Position numbers and translations under genes: made by a program
Shown: in pieces, positions 1-8,351 of the stretch
Position numbering within the stretch: the stretch's first letter is position 1
Layout of the letters: every line of letters begins with the position of its first letter
Assembly: GCA_039180875.1 (NCBI GenBank)
Contig: JBCDCY010000012.1
Coordinates: forward strand, 1-64,000
Length of the DNA: 64,000 bases
Direction of reading: 5' to 3'
Source: JBCDCY01 sp039180875
GTDB taxonomy: Bacteria > Pseudomonadota > Alphaproteobacteria > Rhodobacterales > Rhodobacteraceae
Notes under the pieces: generated by a model
Told to the model about the DNA's origin: nothing
Databases searched by the model: none
Seen by the model: only the letters and a program-made list of their open reading frames with translations

Positions 1-89
1 ACAACGAGGACCGACCCCACAGCGCGATCGGGTACAACGTCCCGATATCGCTCACCGACCACGGCGGCGCATCCGGCCCGCCGCCGTGA
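1..89 (+). CDS. IS3-family transposase, C-terminal end (partial)
   Basis: Reading from base 3, the window opens inside a frame that gives NEDRPHSAIGYNVPISLTD, then a Gly/Pro-rich tail, and stops at the TGA at 87-89. The N-E-D-R-P-H-S-A-I-G signature is the conserved C-terminal end of the DDE integrase core (orfB) of IS3-family transposases. The rest of the element lies left of the window. It shows that the left side of the island carries insertion sequences; whether the element is intact cannot be judged here. Confidence 0.8.
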   Translation, partial: NEDRPHSAIGYNVPISLTDHGGASGPPP

Positions 90-90
90 A

Positions 91-190
91 AGAGCCCGGG
101 AATTCTGGCTCCGGGTGGTCCAAGGTTCGGGGACAGCGCAAGAGCCCGGGAATTCTGGCTCCGGGTGGTCCAAGGTTCGGGGACAGCGCA
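91..190. repeat. Perfect tandem duplication, 2 x 50 bp
   Basis: Positions 91-140 and 141-190 are identical 50-mers starting agagcccgggaattctggct and ending ttcggggacagcgca. They lie immediately after the transposase stop codon. IS3 elements end in an inverted repeat a few tens of bases after orfB, so the unit may contain the IS right end, duplicated once. That identity is inference; the duplication itself is directly visible. Confidence 0.9.
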
Positions 191-519
191 CCGACCGGAG
201 AACTCCAGTTCAGCGCGGCCCTAATCCGGGGAGAAGGTCAGTTCTGCGGGTTTGCCTGCCAGCGGAGGGCAAAGGCCAGCGGAAGTAGTAGACCCCATGC
301 CGGGAGGGTGACAGATAGGCGGACAGTTTCATGGGGGTGGTGCTCCACTTTGTGTCGCACCCGGCCGTCCGAACTCTAAGTCACTGATCTAGAAAGAACT
401 GGCGGGCCACGCGTGACGAAGATGCGAACTATTGCTTCGCCATAGCGCTACGCTAGAGCAGATTTGCAGTCGAAGTGGTTGTGCTTCGCGCATAGCAACA
501 GATTGACCAATTCTCGATA
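191..519. other. Non-coding stretch between IS end and defence operon
   Basis: About 330 bases with short spurious frames only and no recognisable protein, tRNA or strong hairpin. It lies downstream of both the IS3 transposase (plus strand) and the helicase gene (minus strand), so it is a convergent intergenic region and part of it may be remnant IS DNA. Confidence 0.5.
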
Positions 520-2742
520 TCAATCACCCTGTTGTTCTACACGGGTGCCCGCTTGCTCTTGCGACGCCATGCTCGAGGTCAAGATGGCTTTTGAAAGAGC
601 GATAAGACCCTTCAAGTCCAGACGGGCAGAAAGAGCGTCCTTTTGCAGCAATTCCTCTGTCAAATGCGGATGAAATTTCTCGAACAAGAGGTTCGGTGAA
701 TGAGCAAATAGGTCCACCTCTTTACCATCTGCCAGAGTTGAAATTGCGTCGATCAGCTGCGGGCTTTCGTCCTTCCCGAACACTTCCAGAAACCCGTCGT
801 GTGTCTGCACGGTAAAGCCGCTCGCGCGAAGGGCGAGTGCTAGGGTCGTTGTCTGAACGGAACCCTTTTTCGTTGCTACGACAGCAGCGTTGTCGCTGAG
901 CTGTGCAATCCTTCCGGGGTCAAATTGCAGTTGGCCGTAGTTGCTGCGTGCCTCGTCGAGTAGCTCAAGCGCTGTCTCATCAAGATAGATCGGGCGCATT
1001 TGGTCTTCTAGAACATCGAACATTCGCTCGATCACCCGGTCGTGGATGTTGCCAGGATCGCCCCCAAAGATGGGGGGCACTCCCGCTTTCGCCGGTGCAA
1101 CCATAATGACACGATCCCGGTCGAGAACTTCCTGCACAAGCCAGCGCCTGCCCGAAAAAATGAGAAGCATTCCCGGCGCGATCATGTTGTCGATGGGGAG
1201 CGTCCCAAGCTCCTTACCTCCGGAAATGAGCCGGTATTCCTCGGGTGTCTGAAATACTGCATAGAAGCTATAGTGCTCGACCATCTTCTCGCCATTGGCA
1301 CCGAGCAACAGAAGTCCATCGCCGGCTTGCTCAATGAGCACGACTTCAGGGTGCCCGAGTGCTCGCAAAACATCCAAGAACAGCTGGGTATCGACCTGGC
1401 GGAATGGTCCGGTTTGACAGAGAATCCCGTATAGTTGCCGCGCACGTATTCCGCCCCGCTCGGCGATCACCGAGAGGATTTGGTGAACGAGCGTCGAAAG
1501 GTGCAGGGCCTCGCGTTGCGGCGGTTCGCACCAGCCTTCCAATAGCAATTCGATCATCGCAATGGCCCGCACCATGCCTAGGCGAAGACGGTCCGAGAAA
1601 TTGCTCGTCGGCGTTAGCTTCGCCTCGACTGCATATTGTCGAAGGATGGCTGGCTTGCCCGGTCGCCGCCCTGATCGGCCAAGCCTTTGCCTGAGCGATG
1701 CGACGCTGAACGGTGCGCCGATCTGGCCGACACAGGTTACATCGCCAATATCGATTCCCAATTCCAGCGTGGAAGTGCAGATGGCAGTCGTCGGCGCATT
1801 GCCATCTTTCAGGCGGCGCTCCACGAAGTCTCGATGCTCGCGCGACAGGCTGGCGTGATGAGGGTAAAACTCCTGCGGCAGATGTTCCTTTTCGCAAAGT
1901 GCGCGCAACCGATCTGAGTAGATTTCGACGGACTGACGAGCGCCGCCGAAAACAAGATTGTCGCTGCCTTTCAGGTGTTCGAAGAGGTGCTGCGCAATGG
2001 CATCCGTCGCTGAAGGGCCTTCATCGTCCTTGTCGCCAGCAACGTAGCCACGGAGCTGAAGCTGCAATTCGGCTGATCCGCCCTCGGCAATGACCTGCTC
2101 GACTTCACCTGGGCTGTCAGGACGAAGATAAGTCTTCGCTAGCTCCATATCTCCGAGTGTGGCCGACAAACCGACCCGGCGAATAGGCCTCTTGAGAGCG
2201 ATTTCGAGACGCATGAGAAGCGAACGCATCTGGATGCCGCGCTCACTGTCGAGGATCGAATGCAATTCATCCAGAATGACTGCGCGCGTAGCGCCGAACA
2301 GCCTCGGAATCTCTAATCCGCGTCGAATGAATAGCGCTTCAAGAGACTCCGGGGTGATTAGCAGCACGCCCCTCGGTCGCTTGGTAGCCTTAGACTTTAT
2401 CGATGACGAAACGTCGCCATGCCACGGCGTGATAAGCAAGTCTGTGTCGCAACAAATGTCTTCCAGTCGCCGTGCCTGATCGGTGATGAGAGCCTTCAGC
2501 GGTGCGACATACAGAACATCAAATCCGGAGTTCTCACTGGGTTCATCGAGTACCTGGGACAGTAGCGGGAGAAATGCGGCTTCAGTCTTGCCTCCGGCGG
2601 TGCTGGCAGCGACAATCAGGTCGCGATTTCCATCCATAAGCTCGCGCGTCGCGCGCGCCTGAATATCGCGCAATTCCTTCCAGCCCTGCTGACGTATCCA
2701 TTTCTGGATCGGTCGAGCCAGCTTGTCGAATGCCGTAATCAC
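520..2742 (-). CDS. sngC: Lhr-like DEAD/DEAH helicase, Shango component SngC
   Basis: A 740-residue superfamily 2 helicase. Motif I is A-G-G-K-T at residues 49-53, motif II is D-E-L-H at 158-161, motif III is S-A-T at about 193-195, and motif VI is Q-R-L-G-R-S-G-R at 352-359. The order and the long C-terminal half of about 370 residues resemble Lhr/BrxHI-type helicases. The start ATG overlaps the end of the ATPase gene by 4 bp (ATGA), showing translational coupling. TerB protein plus DUF2791 ATPase plus helicase is the Shango anti-phage set. In that system the helicase probably acts on invading DNA; the mechanism is not visible here. All helicase motifs are intact. Confidence 0.85.
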   Translation of the reverse strand: MITAFDKLARPIQKWIRQQGWKELRDIQARATRELMDGNRDLIVAASTAGGKTEAAFLPLLSQVLDEPSENSGFDVLYVAPLKALITDQARRLEDICCDTDLLITPWHGDVSSSIKSKATKRPRGVLLITPESLEALFIRRGLEIPRLFGATRAVILDELHSILDSERGIQMRSLLMRLEIALKRPIRRVGLSATLGDMELAKTYLRPDSPGEVEQVIAEGGSAELQLQLRGYVAGDKDDEGPSATDAIAQHLFEHLKGSDNLVFGGARQSVEIYSDRLRALCEKEHLPQEFYPHHASLSREHRDFVERRLKDGNAPTTAICTSTLELGIDIGDVTCVGQIGAPFSVASLRQRLGRSGRRPGKPAILRQYAVEAKLTPTSNFSDRLRLGMVRAIAMIELLLEGWCEPPQREALHLSTLVHQILSVIAERGGIRARQLYGILCQTGPFRQVDTQLFLDVLRALGHPEVVLIEQAGDGLLLLGANGEKMVEHYSFYAVFQTPEEYRLISGGKELGTLPIDNMIAPGMLLIFSGRRWLVQEVLDRDRVIMVAPAKAGVPPIFGGDPGNIHDRVIERMFDVLEDQMRPIYLDETALELLDEARSNYGQLQFDPGRIAQLSDNAAVVATKKGSVQTTTLALALRASGFTVQTHDGFLEVFGKDESPQLIDAISTLADGKEVDLFAHSPNLLFEKFHPHLTEELLQKDALSARLDLKGLIALSKAILTSSMASQEQAGTRVEQQGD

Positions 2743-4043
2743 AGTCGGAAGCTGGCTAGCTCGTCACTCTCTGGGACAGCGCCAACGCTTTCATCCACGT
2801 CGCTCATGTCTTCACCGGAATCTTCCGCCACGTCGAGTTCTTCGATGAGGTCCGACCATTCGACGCCGGGGTTTTGTTCGAGCACCGCCAGAAGATTCAC
2901 GAAAGCCGTGACTGTGTTTCGAGGGGTTCTGAAATAGGCTTCCCCGATCCTGTCCGAGCAGTGTGTCATGAACGCTTCCAAGGCGTTGTCTGGCAGGATT
3001 GCTTCTTCGCCCTGCATGACGGCGCGAATGTTGGCTAGGAGCACGAACAGGTCTTCAGGCGTAAGGCTGGCCAGTCGAATGACCGGCCCGGAAAGATCGA
3101 CCAGTCCGTCACGCGCAAAGGTGTTCTCTGCGAGGCGAGATTGGAGGGCCTCATAGCTATAGAGGCCGCGCCGCGTATTCATGAGGAATTCCGGTGTTCC
3201 TCCCATGAGGAAGCCAAGGTTCTCCGCACTCCCTTGCAGAACGTCGTTCAGGATGCGCAGGATTTGCTCATAGTTGGCATTGCGGGCTTGCGATGAAGTC
3301 AGCTTGTAGAGGTTAACCATCTCATCAAGGCCAACGAGCAGGCCCTTGTAGCCCGCTTCACAAACAAATGCCGACATCAGTTTGAGGTGGTCGTAGACGC
3401 TGGCGTCATTGACGATCGTGCGAACACCCACAGCCTTGCGAGCATCGGTTTTGGTTGCAAATTCGCCGCGCAGCCATCGAATTGCTGCCGATTTCAGTTC
3501 TTCATCGCCGGTTTCATGTCCCTCCCAATACCGGCGGATCACCTGCGCGAAGTCGAAACCTCCTGTCAGTTCCTCGAAATGGGCAAGTCGCTGGCGAATG
3601 ATTTCATCTGTCGATTGTTCTTGCGCTTCGGCGTCGTGGTGGGCTTGGCTGACAAATCGCTCGACAACATTCGACAATGCACCGCCATCTGGCTTGGTAC
3701 GGGTGGCAAGATTTCGCGCCATCTCCGCGTAGAGGCCCCGTGCTTGCCCGCCGGTCGCGTGGATGCGTCGATCCGGGGCAAGGTCGGCAAACATGACGAC
3801 CAGTCCCTTTTCGAGCGCCACAAGCCGGATGAGGTTCATGAAGAAGGTCTTGCCGGAGCCATACTCGCCGATGATGAAACGGATTGCCGAACCACCATCG
3901 GCGATCCGGTCCATATCCTTGACGAGTTCCTCGATCTCTCTCGCGCGTCCGACCTGGATGTGTCGAAGTCCCAATTTGGGAACAACACCGGCGCGGAGCG
4001 CCTGAACGATGGCGTCACGTTCGCGCGGTTTCAGTCTCGACAT
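2739..4043 (-). CDS. sngB: DUF2791/BrxD-like P-loop ATPase, Shango component SngB
   Basis: A 434-residue protein with Walker A G-E-Y-G-S-G-K-T at residues 59-66 and Walker B G-L-L-V-G-L-D-E at 234-241, as in the DUF2791 family that also includes BREX BrxD. In type 2 BREX this ATPase is likewise paired with an Lhr-like helicase, which supports a functional ATPase-helicase pair. The C-terminus is acidic (Asp/Glu/Ser-rich, about residues 400-430). It starts 3 bp after the TerB gene stop and overlaps the helicase start by 4 bp, so the three genes form one tight operon. No damage is visible. Confidence 0.87.
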   Translation of the reverse strand: MSRLKPRERDAIVQALRAGVVPKLGLRHIQVGRAREIEELVKDMDRIADGGSAIRFIIGEYGSGKTFFMNLIRLVALEKGLVVMFADLAPDRRIHATGGQARGLYAEMARNLATRTKPDGGALSNVVERFVSQAHHDAEAQEQSTDEIIRQRLAHFEELTGGFDFAQVIRRYWEGHETGDEELKSAAIRWLRGEFATKTDARKAVGVRTIVNDASVYDHLKLMSAFVCEAGYKGLLVGLDEMVNLYKLTSSQARNANYEQILRILNDVLQGSAENLGFLMGGTPEFLMNTRRGLYSYEALQSRLAENTFARDGLVDLSGPVIRLASLTPEDLFVLLANIRAVMQGEEAILPDNALEAFMTHCSDRIGEAYFRTPRNTVTAFVNLLAVLEQNPGVEWSDLIEELDVAEDSGEDMSDVDESVGAVPESDELASFRL

Positions 4044-4046
4044 GAA

Positions 4047-6578
4047 TTAATCCCCCTTCGCAATCTCAGCTCTTAGTGCCTCGGAAATGTCCGGCGACAC
4101 GTCATATCCGTCATATTCGTCGAGCAAGGCTTCATCGAATTTATTGAAAGCCCACTCGTTGACTACCTCAAGCGCGCCAGACGGCATGAGGCCTTGCTTG
4201 CCGACGATCTCGTCAAACTCGTCGTCGGTCCAGTGTTCGCGCTGGATTATCTGCTCCACAAGCATTGCGTGCTTGGGATCGAGGCCAGCCATTGACGATG
4301 GAAGAGCATGTGCTGCTGTGGCCTCGTCGCTCACGTCTTCGTCGGTCGAGAAAATCTCGCCCAGAACGTTTGAAACGCGCTCGGTGTCATCTCGAATAGC
4401 GGTAATACGCGCTGCATCGAGCGAAGCGGCTTTGGCCTTCGGCTCATCCGGTATTTGTTCGCCTGGTGCTTCCGCTTCGGCTGTTTTGACGCGAACCGGG
4501 CCGTCTGGCACGTCGGCAGCATGGAGGTCGGCGTAAACGAGGCCAGCATCGATCCCGAGAGCCTTGTAGATTTTCTCGATGCAGGCCACTTCCTCAGGCT
4601 TAATGACACTGTCGGCATGGGCAGTTGCGACGACCGCCGCGCGCAAGGCGAGGTGATGTTCCGCATCTGAGTCTTTCAGCCTGCTGCGCAGCCACGACAT
4701 GTCTGGCGGGACATCGAGATACCATTCGACGTTGGCGTGGAGACGCTTGTGCTCAAGCTCGGTCAGACCCGTGGTCGCTTCGATCTTTTCACGGAGCGCT
4801 CTGCGTTCTGCTGCCACAATCTCGCTGTCGGCATGTGCGACGAACGTCGCCAGCGCTAGCTCGAACAATGCGGCCCGGTAGGCCGGTGAGACATCCTCGA
4901 GTTGCTCGACTACCTCACCCAGTTCGAAGATTACGACGGGTTCGCCGATCTTTGGTCCACGCAGCGAAAATCTCGGGTCAGGGGCCATGCCAAAGCCGAT
5001 CCGGGCGAGCGCATCCGCTGCGCCAGTCAAGTTCCGCTTACCGAGTTTCTTCGGCGTTTCGCCTTCTAGGCGCGAGATCAAATCAAGTGCTGGGACTAGA
5101 CCGCCTGCCGCTACTTGTTCGCGCGCCCAGTCCTTGAGTTCTTCCAGCTCGTCTGACGGGAACAGACTCCAAAGCTCAGCAGGCAGCAGCGCCTGGGCTT
5201 CAATTGTTCCTCTGCCGTCCGGATTGCGACCCAGATAACGGCTGAATTTATCGAGTTCATCCATTGCCTCGTCTGCGATCTTCTGTGCCTTCTGCACAGG
5301 CGAACGCAGATCAGATACGTCAGGGATCGCGACATCACCACCATCTCCCGTCGTGAGATTGACGGAGCAATTGAACTCGCTGGATGCAGCGCGATAGTCC
5401 ATCTTCAACAGTTTGCGTGGCGTTCGCACCTTCAAGCCATTGGGGTGCAGCGCGTCGAATTTCAGTTTGAAGAGTGCTTTGAATTCGTCGCCACAACGCT
5501 CGGCAGGCGTTCGAAGGCGTCGCTCTGGGTGGCAAAGCAGCCAGAGGTGCAGCCATTCGGCATTGAGGGCCTTGCCGTCTGCGATCATACCGCCGAGCGC
5601 GAACTTCAGTGAGAATGGCAAGTCCCAACTGTGGTTCTCAAGGATCGCCTGTTTGAGGGTCGCATCGTCCAGTGAGATGCCGCCCATCGCCATGATACGC
5701 GCGATGTCGAGAAACTCACCGAGATACCTTTGGACGGAGTAGTTCGCAGAGAAGAGTGATTTGAGGCGTTCGACCTCCTCCACGATTTCCTGTTTTTCAT
5801 CGTCGGACGGCTGGTCGACCAGAAACCGCCGCTCCAAACCATAGAAGAACAGGAACATATAGCCGGGGTTGATCGTCCCGTCTTTTCGACCATCAACCAG
5901 CCAATCGAGATAGGTGGCTCTGCAAACGGCTGGGATACTCGAATAGCCCGGCCAGTATGACATGTTGTCGCCATTTTTGTCTGATCCGACCCGCGCGACG
6001 GACAGCGCAGGATCGATGTAAGCTCGACAGCCGTCGCCATAATAGGATGAACCAACACGTGGCGGTTTGCCGACGTAAACCATTCCATCGATCGTGCGGC
6101 CTGCGATAGTGACCGATTGCCCCTTTGGCACCCAGCTTTGCGACCTTTCTGTTGGGTTTTGGCGCGAACCTTTTGATTGTAACTGTTGATCCATGAGAGG
6201 ACTGGACCGGCCTTGTCGCGCAAGTTTTTCGACTGATCTGCGCTCTGCCGCTGCTTCAAGATCAGCCCTCGCTTGCCGCCCTGCTCGAATAAGCTCGGCG
6301 TTATTCTGCTTTGGCCGGTAGGGTTTGGCTTGGCGGAGCGGCTCCCCTCCGGTCGCCAACGGCATATAGCCTTCGCCCCCAGAGTCGGCTTTTTCTGCAA
6401 TCCTGGCTGTACGACGTCTTTCGTACCACCACACAAAAGCTATCGGCGCGAGAAGAGCGAATAGAGCTTCGAGCGAATCGGGCAAACTGTCCAATATAAA
6501 TGCCGCAAATATTACGCAAAAAAACAAAGATCCTACGTAAAGCCCGATAATGCGGATGATTTTCCAAATCAATGACAT
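4047..6578 (-). CDS. sngA: Membrane-anchored TerB_N/TerB_C protein, Shango component SngA
   Basis: An 843-residue protein. Two hydrophobic segments (about residues 8-28 and 36-52) suggest an N-terminal membrane hairpin, followed by a charged linker. A TerB_N-like domain starts near residue 148 (A-G-R-T-I-D-G-M-V-Y-V-G, then Y-W-P-G-Y). A TerB-like helical metal-binding module with A-H-A-D-S-E-I occupies roughly residues 590-690. The acidic C-terminal region carries W-T-D-D-E-F-D-E-I, as in TerB_C. TerB-N/C proteins linked to ATPases and helicases were predicted to act in DNA-processing stress responses, and this trio was later described as Shango. The membrane anchor would place the system at the inner membrane; that is inference. 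Confidence 0.85.
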   Translation of the reverse strand: MSLIWKIIRIIGLYVGSLFFCVIFAAFILDSLPDSLEALFALLAPIAFVWWYERRRTARIAEKADSGGEGYMPLATGGEPLRQAKPYRPKQNNAELIRAGRQARADLEAAAERRSVEKLARQGRSSPLMDQQLQSKGSRQNPTERSQSWVPKGQSVTIAGRTIDGMVYVGKPPRVGSSYYGDGCRAYIDPALSVARVGSDKNGDNMSYWPGYSSIPAVCRATYLDWLVDGRKDGTINPGYMFLFFYGLERRFLVDQPSDDEKQEIVEEVERLKSLFSANYSVQRYLGEFLDIARIMAMGGISLDDATLKQAILENHSWDLPFSLKFALGGMIADGKALNAEWLHLWLLCHPERRLRTPAERCGDEFKALFKLKFDALHPNGLKVRTPRKLLKMDYRAASSEFNCSVNLTTGDGGDVAIPDVSDLRSPVQKAQKIADEAMDELDKFSRYLGRNPDGRGTIEAQALLPAELWSLFPSDELEELKDWAREQVAAGGLVPALDLISRLEGETPKKLGKRNLTGAADALARIGFGMAPDPRFSLRGPKIGEPVVIFELGEVVEQLEDVSPAYRAALFELALATFVAHADSEIVAAERRALREKIEATTGLTELEHKRLHANVEWYLDVPPDMSWLRSRLKDSDAEHHLALRAAVVATAHADSVIKPEEVACIEKIYKALGIDAGLVYADLHAADVPDGPVRVKTAEAEAPGEQIPDEPKAKAASLDAARITAIRDDTERVSNVLGEIFSTDEDVSDEATAAHALPSSMAGLDPKHAMLVEQIIQREHWTDDEFDEIVGKQGLMPSGALEVVNEWAFNKFDEALLDEYDGYDVSPDISEALRAEIAKGD

Positions 6579-6584
6579 GATCTA

Positions 6585-6884
6585 TCAATGCCAGTTTTTC
6601 GCATTTTGGTCACGCATATCGTCTATTGTCCGCGCATAATTATTTACAAGATCGTCGGTCTTCACTTCAGCGCCGCCACAAGCCATCGCGACGCTATCGA
6701 CCAGTTCAATGGCACTCTGTCTCGCTGATTGTTTCAAGCAGCGATCATATCGTTCGCTCTGATGGATACGGTTTAGGAGCGGCTCTGCTGTAGCAGCACG
6801 GCTTTTTCGCGACTTTACAGATGCAGCAAGTATGCGATCTGCATGTCGAAAGCGAGCGTCAAAGCTGCAAAATTCGCGTCGCAT
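6585..6884 (-). CDS. Hypothetical small protein just upstream of the Shango operon
   Basis: A 99-codon frame reading in the direction of the Shango genes and ending 6 bp before the TerB gene start. I do not recognise a family. It is basic at the N-terminus, with two central Cys residues and a charged C-terminus, and has no membrane segment or signal peptide. The tight spacing is what argues for a real gene; it could instead be leader sequence. It might encode an accessory or regulatory peptide. Confidence 0.4.
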   Translation of the reverse strand: MRREFCSFDARFRHADRILAASVKSRKSRAATAEPLLNRIHQSERYDRCLKQSARQSAIELVDSVAMACGGAEVKTDDLVNNYARTIDDMRDQNAKNWH

Positions 6885-7399
6885 ACTATCGTGTTCTGTC
6901 GTGCTACCTCGTGTTCCCGGAAAGAGTGCAACGATTTGCTATTGTGGCAACGACTGGAGGGCAAGATAAAAGGCCGTGAGCCAATCGGCCCTACAGCATT
7001 GTTGTTGTTGAGGTTTTCCAGTGCCGCGAGAACCCGCGTGGTGCCGTCATCATAAGTAACTCTCTGTTCTTATGAGATTTTTACCGTGCCGCACATTTTC
7101 TCCGACCTTCAACTTCCCAGTCTTACAATACCTGCCGCTCGCTCTGGACTCACCAAGGGGATGCGCGCCTGACCCTCTCCACCGCCGCCGCTCGCCCGGG
7201 TCTGGGCGAGGCGAGTGACGGCGGCTCCGAGGGGATCGCTCAGGTAAGACCGGGATGAGCAAGTAGAACTGCGCAGCAGGGTGTTCGGACCAAGTTTCTG
7301 GCAAGCGCCGATCCGCACTCCACCTGTCTTCGCCGCAGCAGGCACGCCACACGGCAAGCGGACGTTTCAATCGGGAAATCGCGTCGCCAAGATGAAGAC
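6885..7399. other. Intergenic region upstream of Shango operon, no clear gene
   Basis: About 515 bases between the divergent Shango-side frame and the small plus-strand gene at 7400. Both strands hold only short frames with no family resemblance. The promoter of the Shango operon is expected near the left end of this stretch (minus strand) and that of the toxin-recombinase block near the right end, but I see no confident -35/-10 pair. Confidence 0.45.
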
Positions 7400-7645
7400 A
7401 TGCCTTACCGCAATCGCCACTCATCTCCGCCTGACCGCTCGTCACGGATCGATCTCTATGACTACGCGAAGCTGCCGGACCCCAAGCCGCGCGGCCGCCC
7501 GATTGCGGACGACTTGTCAGATTGGCGGGTCGTGGATGATTGGCCGGACGATGTTCCGGTCACGCCCGAAGAGGTCGACGTCTTCGAACGCTGGTTCGGA
7601 GGCTTGCTCGACGAGATGTTCGGGCCGGAGTCCGACCGCGATTGA
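7400..7645 (+). CDS. Small conserved hypothetical acidic protein
   Basis: An 81-residue acidic protein with the central string I-D-L-Y-D-Y-A-K-L-P-D and a Trp/Asp-rich second half (W-R-V-V-D-D-W-P, then V-D-V-F-E-R-W-F). I recall similar small proteins beside alphaproteobacterial site-specific recombinases and RelE-type modules, but none with a known function. It is the first gene of a plus-strand run that continues with the toxin-antitoxin pair and the recombinase, so it is probably part of the mobile element's own module. Confidence 0.6.
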   Translation: MPYRNRHSSPPDRSSRIDLYDYAKLPDPKPRGRPIADDLSDWRVVDDWPDDVPVTPEEVDVFERWFGGLLDEMFGPESDRD

Positions 7646-7692
7646 GCGGTCGAAACGACTTGTCATAACTGCCTCATTGGAGTATAATCATA

Positions 7693-8052
7693 ATGGTCGA
7701 AGAAGCGCCCGTCAGTGTCATCGAGACGCCGGAATTCATCTCCGTGACAGGTCGCATGATGGATGAAGAGGAGCGTGCCTTGTTGGTAGATTATCTCGCC
7801 TAAAATCCCGCAGCAGGCGATGTCATTCCGGGTACTGGCGGGGTGCGTAAGCTGCGGTGGGCCTTGCCCGGTCGCGGCAAGCGAGGCGGCGCGCGGGTGA
7901 TCTACTTCTATCATAGCGGTGCCATGCCGCTCTTCGCGCTGACGGCGTTCGCCAAGAACCAGCGCGCCGACATCAGTCGGGCTGATCGCAATGGGTTTCG
8001 CGAGCTGACCGCGCGATTGAAGGAAGCCTATCTCGGGAGGAGCGCATCATGA
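7693..8052 (+). pseudogene. RelE/ParE-family toxin interrupted by an in-frame stop
   Basis: Translation from the ATG at 7693 gives a RelE/ParE-like N-terminus containing V-I-E-T-P-E-F and E-E-E-R-A-L-L-V-D-Y-L-A. A TAA at 7801-7803 follows, then the same frame continues without a shift into N-P-A-A-G-D-V-I-P-G-T-G-G, the R-K-L-R-W core and the R-V-I-Y-F-Y strand, ending at 8052. The family normally runs through this point, so a nonsense mutation has removed full-length toxin. Internal restart at GTG 7843 would give a 69-residue fragment lacking the N-terminal helices. The 3' end overlaps the antitoxin start by 4 bp (8049-8052), as in an intact operon. Confidence 0.8.
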
Positions 8053-8351
8053 GCGGCAAGGCAGCCGATAGCATCCGGCGCGGGCTGGAAGAGGCCGTAG
8101 CCTATGCTGAAGGGACGGCGGACGAGAACCAATACGGTGTCCACATTCCCGCTGTGATCGACGTGAAGGCGATCCGCACGAAGCTGAACATGACGCAGGA
8201 AGAGTTCGCTGGACGGTTCGGCTTCTCGATCAAGACTCTGCGCCATTGGGAGCAAGGGCAGCGGGCGCCGGAAGGCCCTGCGCGGGCGTACCTGCTCGTC
8301 ATCGACCGCAACCCCAAGGCGGTGCAAAAAGCCTTAAGGAAAGCAGCGTGA
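8049..8351 (+). CDS. XRE-type antitoxin (helix-turn-helix)
   Basis: A 100-residue DNA-binding antitoxin of the NadS/HigA-like type that accompanies RelE/ParE toxins. The helix-turn-helix lies at about residues 43-75, with M-T-Q-E-E-F-A-G-R-F-G-F-S-I-K-T-L-R-H-W as core and the usual E-Q-G-x-R-x-P-E-G-P-A-R following. It would normally neutralise the toxin and repress the operon. It starts inside the end of the broken toxin gene and its TGA overlaps the GTG start of the recombinase, so the three are translationally coupled. Since the toxin is broken, the antitoxin may now serve only as a regulator of the recombinase. Confidence 0.85.
   Translation: MSGKAADSIRRGLEEAVAYAEGTADENQYGVHIPAVIDVKAIRTKLNMTQEEFAGRFGFSIKTLRHWEQGQRAPEGPARAYLLVIDRNPKAVQKALRKAA

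Noticed and set aside
520..4043. Type 2 BREX remnant
   Set aside because: The ATPase and helicase resemble BrxD and BrxHI, but no pglW, pglX, pglY or pglZ is present and the TerB protein fits Shango instead.
7050..7445. A 131-codon minus-strand frame between Shango and the small gene
   Set aside because: No family similarity, atypical composition, and it overlaps the start of the conserved gene at 7400.
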